From contig CAJINV010000017.1 of assembly GCA_905178155.1 (NCBI GenBank), positions 1,596,269-1,660,268 of the forward strand: DNA of 64,000 bases, given 5' to 3'. The notes under the pieces were generated by a model, which saw nothing but the letters and a program-made list of their open reading frames with translations, was not told where the DNA came from and did no database searches. The first letter of the stretch is position 1. The number at the start of each line of letters is the position of its first letter. Below are positions 36,877 to 47,982 of this stretch, piece after piece. The stretch is from Amoebophrya sp. A120. Taxonomy: Eukaryota > Sar > Dinophyceae > Syndiniales > Amoebophryaceae. Made by a program: the position numbers and the translations under genes.

Positions 36877-38658
36877 ATGCCCACTCTCTTCGCCGACCGT
36901 CGGCCGCAGGTCGAACGATGGCTCTCGGAGCACGCCCCCAATGCGAAAGTATCCAGGAAAAAACACCCATCCCCATCCATTTTTTGCATGGCAAATAGTG
37001 GATTTTATGCATGTTTTGCATGACAAATTGGATGGGGATGGGTGTTTTTTCCTGGATAGAAAGTCGTCTCGAGCTACCGGAGAGAAATCAGCCGGCAGTC
37101 GTGTGCCGGAATCTCGCTCTGGATCGGCACCATGTACGGCGGAGGCGCACTCTACCTGATCATCGGCGTGTTGCTCTTTTTCAGACGGTGGCTGCTCACG
37201 TTTGCTCGGGGTGCAGGTGACACGGCTGATTATACAGAGGAACGAGGAGGACAAGACGCGCTGTCCAGCACGAGCGGTCTGCTCCTTTCCCCCAGCTTCT
37301 ACTTCCAACTGGACCTCTTTTCCCTCTTCCTCACGTCTCTGGTCGTAACCGGCTACGGCTTCAGAACGGACTTTTTCCTGCGGAACTTCCCGAAAATTTC
37401 CGAAAAAATCGAACGATACATCATGGTCGGGTGCAACAAATACTTCGGCTGCGTCGTGATCGCGGAGGATCCGGCGGAATTCCGCAGATTGCTGTCCGAC
37501 CAGACCCAAGCGGTCATGGTGGGTCTGGCGCCGCACGACGTGCTACCGCTGGCCTGTTGCGGCCTAGCGCCGATTTGTCTGCAGGACAGTTTAAACTTGG
37601 CGGAAAATAAGCCGGGGGTGGTGATTGCCGCGACGGAGAGTATCCAGCTCACCCCCCTGTGGAACCAACTCGCGTACCTGCTGCATGCGCGGTCCGTGGG
37701 GAAAAAGCAGGTGGTGAGGGAATTAAAATCGGGCAAGAAACTCGCACTAGTCCCCGGCGGGGTGCAGGAGGTCCTGTGGAACTACTTCTACAAACAGGGC
37801 CTGGAAGAAAAGCAGGTACGAGATTTGCAGCAAGGACACGACACGTTTTTCGCGGAAATGGGAGGAGCAACAGGTGTAAAAACCGACAATACTAGTACAA
37901 CTGGATCGAATAAAGCAGAATCATGTAGCAGCACAACTGCAGCTTGCAAGAAGGAGGAATCCGAATCCACAGCGTCAATAAGCACGCTGACCACAGCTAC
38001 CACGACGAAATCCAATTCGCAAGTTTCTCTAGTAAGTTCCGACATAGGTTCTGGTGGCTCAACAACATCTTGTTCACCTGGCAAGAACCTATCTTCAGCT
38101 TCTTCACAGACAGAAACATCAGACCAGCACCAGCAGCAGAAGAACAAGGCGACAATTTTTGCGGAAAATGGAAAGAAAGACGCAGAACAACCTCTGAACA
38201 CGAAACAGGACGACTTTACCATCCTGTATCTCCAGAACCGCAAGGGGTTTGTGAAACTCGCGATCGAGCAAAAAGCAGCGGTCGTCCCGATTTTCGCGTT
38301 TGGCCAGGAAGCGGAGTTTTCCTTCCTCGCCCCGCAGCCCCCGGAGTCTTTCCCGAAGCTGCGGAGGCTGTTCTCCGAATTCTCGCGAAAAATCGGGTTC
38401 GCGCCAATCATTCCCCTGGGCATCGGGAAAATCCCGTTCGGGATTCCCAACAGCTGTCCGCTGGGCCTGGTAATCGGGAAACCGATCGTCGGAACCAACG
38501 TGGACGCGGTGCATGCGGAGTACTGTCGGGAGATAGTGCGGATAGGGGAACTGTATGGGAAGTGCTTCACTGCCGATAAAAATGACGCAGATTTTAGTAC
38601 AACTGGTGCGGGCGGAAAGACAGCGACGCAGGACAAGGGCCGGGTGCTCCTGATTTGA
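36877..38658 (+). CDS. DGAT2-family acyltransferase, 555 aa
   Basis: Exons 36877-36949 and 37064-38658 join across a terminal-repeat intron (1668 nt). Members transfer acyl chains from acyl-CoA to diacylglycerol or related alcohols at the ER and lipid droplets. A hydrophobic hairpin lies near residues 48-65 (GGGALYLIIGVLLFF), a second hydrophobic stretch near 105. The active-site block reads MVGLAPHDVLPLACC near 176-190, a variant of HPHG/EPHS. LALVPGGVQEVLW follows, then after a Ser/Thr-rich insertion of about 115 residues, NRKGFVKLAIEQKAAVVP with IFAFGQ, and PFGIPNSCPLGLVIGKPI. Order and motifs match DGAT2 rather than DGAT1. The first catalytic residue (A for H/E) and final D (for G/S) are unusual, so activity is not assured. 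Confidence 0.87.
36950..37058. mobile_element. terminal-repeat intron, family B, 109 bp
   Basis: Nearly the whole element is one hairpin: left TATCCAGGAAAAAACACCCA, right TGGGTGTTTTTTCCTGGATA. Direct repeat GAAAG at 36945-36949 and 37059-37063. Excision gives HAPNAKVVSSYRRE in frame. The smallest copy found. Confidence 0.93.
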
Positions 38659-39627
38659 AGGGGAGCAGACGAGGGTGGAGATCGAGCTTTCCGCTGGCTG
38701 CTCTTGATGGTGGTGGATTTCAAAGATGCCTTGCATCTGCTTCATCTTTACACGATGAGCAGACGTTTTCATTTCTCGTGCGAGCGCCACCAGCTACTGC
38801 TGTCTGTTCTTCCTCGTTTTCTTCCGCACATGCATCGTGCAGCAATCCTCGAATTTTTACACGCAGTGGCTTTTTGCGACGAACTCTTTTTCAAATTAAC
38901 AGTAAGCACAGGAATGAGAGTTTTTCAATTCCATTTCACAAGTCGAACGAGGCTACAACGTGTGTAGAGTCTCGTCATCTCCTGGCTTCGATTGCCTGGG
39001 GTTTGTTCCTCGAGGCGCGCGAACGCAGTCTGCTTTCTCGAAAAGATATCTGCAACGGATTTGTTTCGCCGAATGGTCGAAATCGATATAGAAAAGCGAG
39101 ACGGAGGGCGACCTTCATTTTCAGATGAAGCGGTACTAGTTTATTTGAGTGATGATATGAGAGACCAGGCAATTAAGAAGATGAAGTGCAAGTGTCGCGT
39201 GTTTCGTTTTTGGCAGCTACCGCCAAAATATCAAGCCCGATAAAGACGAACATAATTTGAGCCTCGCCCTGATATCAAATCGGGGCACAGCACGTAGAGA
39301 CAAGGACAAGCCGTGAGAGAGAAAACATAGACAGCCTGCTTCGCTTCGTTCGCCGGTATAATTGAGTATGGAATTGGTGCAGGTGGAGGCATTTCCCTCC
39401 TCCTTGAGGAAGGCCAAGGAGTGTGCTCAGACTGGAGAACTCGCAACCAGGCGTAGTAGGCAGAAGATGAAATGGGCTTTGTGGATGAAAGATAGAGCAG
39501 CTGGCGGTCGTTGTAGGTTCGTCTTCGTCATTCATCGAATTTTGATTTAATAATCGCGTAGTTTTCACTAGTTGCATCCTCAGAGCCTCCTGCCATTGGC
39601 ATTGCCAACCACGAGCAAATCAACAAG
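38659..39627. other. intergenic with two small open frames
   Basis: ORF 39074-39243 (56 aa, DGGRPSFSDEAVLVYLSDD) and ORF 39368-39550 (60 aa, MELVQVEAFPSSLRKAK) start with ATG and read like protein, but no splice sites or homology tie them to a gene. They may be leader sequence of the gene at 39628. Confidence 0.3.
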
Positions 39628-42600
39628 ATGAACACTCGTACCAGCACGTTCTTCTTGCCGCGGCTCGTCTCTACACTAGCGCCTGCAGTCCTCTACTGCA
39701 GGATGGCCGTCGACGTGGGAGCACGCCAGTCTACTTCGGCACGACGAGCGCAGCAAACGCGGGTTCTGCTGGATGCCGCAGCTGAGGACTTGTCTCCTCA
39801 GCAAGATTTGCTCGTCCACCTGGGGGATGACTATGACACAGATAGCACACAGGAGTTGGTGCAGCATGATGTACACGACAAGCCAGCGGAACGATTCAGC
39901 GACGAGCAGCACAGGTCAAGGCTGCAACTGCTTCGCGGTAGGAAATCACATACACATCAAGACGAAGACCAAGAACCTGCAATACCAGAACCAGGCGCAA
40001 GTGACGTCATAACGAAATCTTCGCTACTACTACAACAATATCACCATCTTATTCCGGACGAAACTAAACAACCACAACCAAGAAACAAAGCAAGTGCAGC
40101 CACCAACCCGTTCTCCTCCTTCCAAGAAGCAGGGCAGCAGCAACATTTGGAGCATCTTCGCGCGAAGCTCAAGCCAGAGGACCACTTAGCAGCTCTAAAG
40201 CCCTTGGGTGAGAAGATTCTATCGAGCTGCTTCCCGCGGCCCTCCGAAGAAAACAAAGAGAAAAGGGGCAGAATGACCGACATCACCAGTGCTGGCCATA
40301 CGACCACATCAAACAAAAGAGCGAATGTCGAGATTCAAACGCGCGATCCTCTGACACGACAGCCACGGATCGACTTCGTCACTTTCTGGACGCCGCGCGG
40401 GGGCGACCAGGATTTGAAGCATCAGCTGCGGAGTTTTGGACAGAATGGCTTGCTGTCAAAACTCCGGAAAATTTTCGTTTTGATCCTACCACCACCAGAG
40501 ACAGGACGAGTGGCCACAGAGACAGACGCGGAGGATGAACTACAGGCAAGTGGACCAGAAGATGAAGATCAACATGGCAAACACAAAGAGCACGGTGTTA
40601 ATCTTGATGCAACAGAAGGAAGTACTACAAAAACCATGATGCAAGCGGACGAGGCGGAAATCGACGCGGAAACTGGTTTGTCATTGGACAGAGAGATCAG
40701 AGCCGGAAAGCAAAGCCAGGGCAGCGGCAATGCTCGAAAGCAACAAGATGAAATTGCTAGTGGTAGGACAACGCGAAAAATATCATCATCCTCAAAAACG
40801 ACCTCATCCATTTCAACCGCATCTTCGAAATCAAAGAAGCAAAAGCACTTCGCGATGGAGCGGATGCTGACTGAGCTCCAGCTGCCAAAGTGGCTCGACG
40901 ACCAAGCAGACGAGGCTGTTTTTGAAGTTACCACAGTCGGTGAAAAGGAGACAGATGTGCAGAACGCCAAAAGTTGGGCCCTTTCCCTGCTGCAACGTCG
41001 AAACAGGAAGGAGCGCGAGAAGAACTACAGTGACGCCGATGTTGACAGTGCTGGTAGTACTTCTACAACCGCATCAACCAGCGAGAACTACAAGGACGCC
41101 GCGAGAACAAGTAGAGCATCCTCTTCTAGTAGCTCAAATGCGGTTCTGCCAGCAGCTTCACTCGTTCCAACTATCTCCTTTGTCACGGTGCCACAGTGCG
41201 TGGAAGAGAAGCTGGCCGAGAGCCGCATCCGCTGGGCGCAAATCTGCAAGATGCAGCACATGCACAAGATTCCTGGCCTTTCCGACTGGTTTCTGTGGGG
41301 GCCGGACGACGTGTTTCTGTTTAAGAAATTTCCTTCCTTCGGAACAATTTTTGTGGAGAAGAAAAGTAAAAAGCCCTTTGCCTACTCCAGCGGCAGCTTC
41401 GGTCTCGGCGACTGTCTCGGGGAAAGACCGTTTGGCGAGTTGCACGGCGTGGCGTTGCTGAATAAGTGCGCTCTGACGGAAACTTCTGCGGAGATGGTGA
41501 AAGTAGCGCAAGACAAGGGCAGCACTGGCGCTGAAGGATCTCAACTGCTATCATGGTTGAAACACAAACAGTACGTGTACGGCGATGCCGACCAGAATGT
41601 AGGAGGCAAAATTCTTCATCCCGAACTGAATTCCGTCTGCGTCGCCACGCATGCCATGTTGGAGACTGGTGAAATTTTCGCGAACAAGCACCTGATCAGC
41701 TACGCGGGAAAAAATTCCAATGGCGTCGCCGTCATTGCGGAGTGCCACGTGAACGGGCCCACTTGTCACACCACGCAGTATTTGGAACAAATCCCGACCG
41801 TCTTCGTGAACGTGCAGGGAGACGGGTTCAGTGCGGAGTACCCAAAGTTGGGCGAGAAACTTTCCCAGAAAATAGAACCCTCCGATCGCATCACGAAAAA
41901 GTACTTCGAGAAGAAATTTCCGAACCCTTCGGTATTCGAAAAACAGATCACCGAAAGTGTGTTTTTCGACAAGGAGAAGTTTGAAGTCAAGGATGCTCCG
42001 GACGAAGAAAAGAAGAATAGTCGGATTGTGGAAGCCGAAGCCAGTGTTGGGGGTGGTGTTGAGATTTCCAAGTTGGTGAACAAAAACCAGATGTCGAATC
42101 GACAGCATGTGAAGAAAAGAAAAGTTTTAACGAACCCCTTTGCCCGCGAGTTAGAAAAGCTGGTAGGACGCCGGGAAAAGCTCAGAAAGCAAAGCCAAAG
42201 CCACTCTTCTGTGGAAAAATCGGACCTCCACTCAGGAAAGAATCCTGGCGCAAGACAGCAAAGCCACATTTTTGAAAAGAGACATGCTGTATTCAGGGAA
42301 AATTTGTCACCGTCACCGTTTTGGCATATTCATTTTTTGAGCAAAAAAATTTGAATTTCTGCTGGCTTTGTATGCGTGTCCGTGTCTGCCACATGTTGCA
42401 ACTGCGGCAAGCTAGCTACTGCGTTTCAAGCGCGCTGACCTAGCTCGCTGAAGGTAGTCCCGAAATATCCCAGAACGGCGCTGCCGTTATACAGGCCAAA
42501 GCCGCGGCTCCAGAAGGTCCTTGGCTGGGAGGCTGTCTACTGACACTAGAGCAACCAGATTTCCGTCCGCGGAGGATCGGAATATTGTGGCTGGTCTTGC

Positions 42601-45536
42601 TGGGTTGCCCCTCAGCATCTCGGGCACATCTTACTCCTTGACGAAAGACCTTCAGCAAAGGACCTCCACAACCCGTGAAAAAAAGGCAATTTTTTGAGCA
42701 AATTAACCGACGACCTGGTGACAAATCTCGAAAATCGTGCATTTTGCACGGTATGGTGGACTCTGGGAGCCCAAAATCGGAACTGGTGACAAATGCCAGA
42801 AATTTTGCATTTTGCGCGGTATGGTGGACGATTGCGCACTGATCAAAAATTCTTGCAGCTGCAAGAATTTTTGGTCCGTGCGCAATCGTCCACCATACCT
42901 TGCAAAATGCAAGAATTTGCTGATTTGTCACCAGTAACAAATCTGGCTCGGAAACGTCCACCATACCGTGCAAAGTGTAAAACTTCTGGGATTTGTCACC
43001 AGGTGGTCGTTAAATTTGCTTAAAATTTTGCTGCTTTTTTCTGGGTTCTGGAGGTCCTTTGCCGGAGGCCTTTCGTCAAGGAGTGACAAGGGCCCGACAT
43101 TCCGAGGAGCAACCCAACATCGCAAGCCGCACCATGCAGAAGGCCCCCCAGCAAGGGTCGAGCCCCTATGCGCCAGCAGCCAGCCTCCTCGCAACGGACC
43201 TTCTGGAGCCGCGTCTTTGGTCTGTACGACGGCAAAGCCATTCCGGGGCGCTTCTGGATTGCGTTCAACTACACGGGCCACCATGCTCGAAGTGTAATGC
43301 CTCGCGGGCCACATTTGCAACAACTGATCAATATGGGCATGTGTGGGATATCAGGAAAAAATCAAATTTTTTGGGTCGGAAAATGAATATGCCAAAACGG
43401 TGACGGTGGCAAATTTTCCCTGAATATGCTGCTTCCACCTCTCATCCTGAGTTTCTGGAGCAGCAGGAACAAACGGAAACGCAGGCAGCGGGCGCAACTA
43501 GAAAAGTCTCTTCCTCCGAGAAAATGAGAATGCAGAACCAGCTCCGGCTCCTCAACCGCGAAAAGCAAAAGGAGCTGCAAACAACGCAAGGAAATAAAGC
43601 GATGACCAACGACCTGTTCAATTCGAAACTGCAACACACCGCGTCGTCGTCGAAAAAAAAGTCGTCGGAGTTCCATTGTTGGATCAAGAACGAGGCAGAC
43701 AGTAACCGCACGGCCACCTCCATCGGCCACTCGTGCCTCGACCACACCGAGGAAGCCAGCTGCAACGGTGACGCGCTGTGCATCTGGCAGACCCACCCGC
43801 GGATGTGGCGCGAGTGCGCGTGGGCGAGTGAACACAAGGAGAAGCAAGTGGCGAACTCAGGCACGGCAGAGGATGAGGAATACTATGTGGACGAGGAATG
43901 CATGGGGCTGTGCAAAGACTGGTATTCGATGTGCTTTGGCTTGAACGACAACGACATGTGCGACTGGAATAATTTCGAGGAGTGTCGAAACGAGGAAGAT
44001 ACCTGCTACGAGGCCGGGCGGACCTGGGTCGAGACCTGCGGCGCACGGAATGCGCACACAGCATTAACCAAATTTTCTGCTGGGTACGTGGAAGACGCAG
44101 CGCAGTGGCTGTGCGCGGACGACGAAGAACCAGTTTTGACCATAGAGCATATGCAATCACAAATTTCAATAAACCGTGCACAGACATGACTACAAATGTA
44201 CCATCCAATACGCATGACAATTTTTTGTTGCTATGCTGCTACTACACCTTTGTTTCAGATATGAATATGCTAATCGAATTTGGTGATGCTGAATCATTGA
44301 AAAATATCTTGCAGAAATTCATGGCTGCCAATACTAGCTCAGACGGACACCATGCACGTTGCAAATTTTCATTGGATAAAGAACCTCTGCAGCCCCCAGC
44401 TGCAAGCGACGGACGAGAATTGCAAGGCGCAATGTATGGAGAAGCTGCAATTTTGCTTCGACGAAAGCGATGTGAATGCGCACGTGGACTTGCTGGGAAA
44501 AATGAACACCTGCACTTTCTGGTCGCAGGAATGCCACTGCAAAGTACGCGATAGAAAATGCATTATACCTTTTACGAGGACAACGTACAAAAGGCTTTGC
44601 AAATTATTCAAATTTAACGTTAATGTTGGAAGTTTTCCGAATGAAAATGACATTTGTATGTGTCGACAATCTTCGGCGACGACGAGATGAAGTTGAGGAG
44701 GCCTGTCATGCATGGTTAGCTGCACCATTGGTTTGATTTGTTTTTGTACGTACTCGCCAAGTATGGGATCAGCATTTTTTTCTTCTGCATACGAGGCCGA
44801 AGCGTACCACACCACCGGGAGCGGGTCGCAGCGGTGTGTTTCGGATGGGGAGATGTCGATGTACGAGTTCCAGCTCGCGGTCTTAGTTAACCCCGAAACC
44901 GACATTGCCGCCATCAACGCGCAGTGCCCAGACACGACCATTGCGCAGCCGGACGCGCGGTGTCCCGCACCGGCCCTGGAGGATGAGGGAGGCTCGAGCA
45001 ATGTCGCGGCGGTCTCGATTGGGTGTCTGTTGGTCGCGACGTTACTCATGATCGGTTGGGGATTTGCGACGGGAATGTTGAAGCTGGGCGACGGAGCGAC
45101 CACCGGAGCAGGGGAGGGGGGAGACGAGCTGGCGGGCGAGGAGAAGGGAACAGCTGACGCAAGTCCAAGTGCAGAAAAAAATGCGGACGAGGCTAAAGCG
45201 GATGATAGTGCAGCAGCGGCCACAGCTGCAAAGGCGGAACATCAGGAGCCGAAACCCCCAGATGAACAAGAAGAAACAAAACAGCCGGCGGTAGACAACA
45301 AGGGTCCGACGGGGGATGATGCGGTGGATGAGGCAATCACCGAGGCGATCGAGGACGCAGCGGACAAAGAGAAAGAGAAAGCCGCAGCCGAGGGGACGAC
45401 ACCAGCGCCCGCGGAAGCAGGAGCAGCGGCTGGGGAAACGGCGGCTACGGCGGAAACGCCGGCTACAGCGGAAACACCGGCTACAGCGGAAACACCGGCT
45501 CCGGTAGCGGATGGAGAGGCACCACCAGCGTCGTGA
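39628..45536 (+). CDS. Stealth-like phosphotransferase with Cys-rich and transmembrane regions, 1421 aa
   Basis: Exons 39628-42289, 43432-44132, 44382-44543 and 44796-45536 sum to 4266 nt; intron 1 is a terminal-repeat element, the others have GT-AG ends. Stealth-like blocks: RIDFVTFWTPRGGDQ near residue 248 (CR1-like), KIFVLILPPP, LPKWLDDQ near 420, IPGLSDWFLWGPDDVFLF near 550 (CR2 end, DD pair), and VQGDGFSAEY then KKFPNPSVFEK near 765 (CR4-like). Stealth enzymes, including GlcNAc-1-phosphotransferase, move sugar phosphates onto glycans. Next comes a Cys-rich ectodomain (many CxxxC spacings, residues about 930-1200), one transmembrane helix (VSIGCLLVATLLMIGWGF) and an acidic tail ending in TAETPA repeats. 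This implies type I topology with lumenal catalysis. The Stealth assignment rests on motif order only. Confidence 0.6.
42290..43426. mobile_element. giant foldback terminal-repeat intron, family H, 1137 bp
   Basis: The element is an end-to-end palindrome. The left end TATTCAGGGAAAATTTGTCA is mirrored at the right end. The exact midpoint (42858/42859) falls in the centre of AATTCTTGCAGCTGCAAGAA, and the 41 bp on each side differ at two positions. Direct repeat TGCTG at 42285-42289 and 43427-43431. Each arm holds two units with TATGGTGGAC and GTGACAAAT. Excision gives EKRHAASTSHPEF in frame. I see no transposase. Confidence 0.93.
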
Positions 45537-46125
45537 TGCTAAAGATTATGATGTGTCGTGAAGGTGTGCTGCTGCTGAGACTGAGTATAAAGCGTACGTC
45601 GAGAACTTTTGATGTCGTTTCGATATCGATTTAGACGTTTCAGATTCATTACTCACACAAAGATGAACGGAAGTTGTTGCAAACCCCGGCGATGACGAAG
45701 TAAAAAGTATGCGTAGTTTCAACTTGTGTAGTTTCCACTTGTTTTCCCAGAAACTACTAGACACCGCGAAGGCAACATCAGACTAGTGGACGGCTAGGCG
45801 AATCGCCTGGGTGTTCATTTTTTTTCATTTGTATAGCCGAGAAGTCTTGTTCTCATGAACACAGTAAGCTTCTCCACACAAAATCAGATTGAAAACAACC
45901 ACTAGCCGAGCAGTACAATTTCAATTACAAATCAGGTCTCACCGCGCACCGCCCCCGATTCGTTAGAATACAATTTCCCGGCTCCTCCCTCTTTAATTTC
46001 TGCCTCTACCCATAATTGCAACTCGTTATTTGTGTAGCTTACTTTAGCACTCAACTTCTTATCGCTTCCCTCCACAAGAAGAACCACCGCCCCGCTTGGA
46101 CCATATTATTTTGTATTTTTTCGTA
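45537..46125. other. intergenic, no gene seen
   Basis: Spacer of 589 bp between co-oriented genes with no identifiable signal. Confidence 0.5.
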
Positions 46126-47322
46126 ATGGCCGCCCTTGGCGTCTTTGCTTCGTGCCGCGACACCGCGGGAGATGCGGACGACGAGGCTTGGATGGCCTGG
46201 CTGCAGCCCGTAAGGGACGCGTTTCTGTTCTTCGAGAAACAGAAAACGTCAAACGTGTCGACAGCAGGGAGCAATAGAAGTGCTACTGCTGGTGGTGCAG
46301 TATCACCATCTCCCAGCACGACAGCGTCCAACGCGAGCTCCTCTTCCTCCTCCACCGCTCCACCTGTAGCCAGACCGTCCGCAAAGTGGGAGATCGCATA
46401 TCGCAGAAAACGCGACGGCGGAGACTTGCGGAACATCGGAACTGTTGCGGTGAACGCAGCTGCTGCGCACCAGAATGGAAGAAACTACGGCGCAGGAGCT
46501 GGTGGTGCACCAGCTCCTACAAGTACTACTAGATCGCAACCCTTAATGGTCGCCATGAGATATGCGATGGATCCCTATCTCCTGTCCATGAATGGTGACG
46601 GCGAAGACGCCGGTGACGCAAATAACCAGCCGTCCGGGATCTGTGGCTTCGTGACGGATTTTGTCTGGCCGGCGGATATTTTGCCAGAGGAGGTGGAAAC
46701 AGCCCCGGGTGAGGACACTCCTGCAGATAGGAATGATGTCGCGCCGCCGGACCAACCACCACAACAGCAAGTGAGCCAGCACCAGGAGCAAGCGACGCAG
46801 AGTTTCGGCGGCATCGAAAATTGCTACTGCTTTGGCCCGGTGAACCGGAAAATCAAGGTTTGGCAGGGAGAAGACCCCTTCGCAAACAGCTACTACGACG
46901 AGGACGATCCGCTGTCGCAACCGCCGAAAGCCGTGCGGTTTGCGGTGAAGCAAGGCTTAGTGGTCGGCGGGTCGAACACCGGCTCGATGCTGGTGTTGTC
47001 CCCGGATCTGACGTTAGCCGCGTCAGGCCCTTCATCGGTCTTCCCAACAAGGAAACGGAAGGAAGCGCTTGACGGAACCCAGAACAACGTTGGCTTCAAC
47101 GTCTTGGATGTTGCGGTGCTCAAATTAGTGGTAAAAGAAGAGTACAGCTATGGTGGAAACGGACCGAATTCGAACACCTCTGGCTTCGACCAATTTGGGA
47201 GGTACTCAACGGAGGAAGACCCGGGGCCCACGGCGGAGCAGGAGAACCAGAACGCTTTCATGTTGAATTTTATCTCCTCTGCGACAAGGAATCAGGCTGT
47301 AAACAGAAACTATTTTGGATAA
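46126..47322 (+). CDS. TLDc-domain-like protein, 398 aa
   Basis: A single exon from ATG 46126 to TAA. An N-terminal segment (DDEAWMAWLQPVRDAFLFF) is followed by a Ser/Ala-rich region. Residues about 235-380 resemble the second half of a TLDc domain: YCFGPVNRKIKVWQGEDPF, then RFAVKQGLVVGGSN, SMLVLSPDLTLAASGPSS, and after a short insert NVGFNVLDVAVLKLV. In TLDc proteins this half has the pattern Gly-Gly-Gly, LxLDxDL, Ser, TF, FxIxxxEVW. TLDc proteins regulate V-ATPase and oxidative stress resistance. The canonical EVW is replaced by AVLKLV and the first TLDc half is weak, so this is a tentative call. Confidence 0.5.
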   Translation: MAALGVFASCRDTAGDADDEAWMAWLQPVRDAFLFFEKQKTSNVSTAGSNRSATAGGAVSPSPSTTASNASSSSSSTAPPVARPSAKWEIAYRRKRDGGDLRNIGTVAVNAAAAHQNGRNYGAGAGGAPAPTSTTRSQPLMVAMRYAMDPYLLSMNGDGEDAGDANNQPSGICGFVTDFVWPADILPEEVETAPGEDTPADRNDVAPPDQPPQQQVSQHQEQATQSFGGIENCYCFGPVNRKIKVWQGEDPFANSYYDEDDPLSQPPKAVRFAVKQGLVVGGSNTGSMLVLSPDLTLAASGPSSVFPTRKRKEALDGTQNNVGFNVLDVAVLKLVVKEEYSYGGNGPNSNTSGFDQFGRYSTEEDPGPTAEQENQNAFMLNFISSATRNQAVNRNYFG

Positions 47323-47982
47323 AAGGAGCTACTTGTTGCTTTGATTGATGACACCGAACTGTTTTTCTGGTAGACGTGGATCATGAAGTGTTGAGGCAAT
47401 CATTGTCATACCGGACGTCTCCGTAGTACGAGAAATACACGGACGGACCCGACTTTTCGTACGAGGTTTTGCGCTCCTTTTCAAAACAGAGAGAGGGACG
47501 ACGAGGCGCATTTTCGCGCAGTTCACAGCGAGACAGGCGTTTTCTCTTTTTTCAAACCGAGTGCTCTCGGTGGCGTTTGCTTTTTTTTTGTTTCTTGAAG
47601 CACAGAGAGCGTCGAGTGCAAGAATTTCTACGTGGCACCAGCGAGACCGAGACGAGATGGAAAACACGAACGCAAGAGCTACAGGGTTTGTTCTCACATC
47701 TGCCTGAAAAGTGTGCCTCAGTTTCCTGAGGTGACGCCACAATTTCGCTCCAGGTTGTTCACGTACGTGTTTTGGGCTACTTCTAGTAGTGTAATTCTAG
47801 TAGTGTGACTTTTCCCCCGCCGCGGAAAAGTATCCACACCCACGACTCCAGTTCGTTGTACATGTACATGTACTGATTTAGACTTACTAACAACTTAATC
47901 CATAACTACTATCGTTCGATCTCCACCACCAATCTATGACATCTCCAGTTTCGCACACCCTATTTGTTCCCGCCTTCTCGTC
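47323..47982. other. intergenic, no gene seen
   Basis: An Arg-rich open frame at 47469-47729 lacks a credible start and splice sites; nothing else stands out. Confidence 0.4.

Noticed and set aside
42440-43323. Several open frames inside the 1137-bp element
   Set aside because: They occur as mirrored pairs because the element is palindromic and contain no transposase motif.
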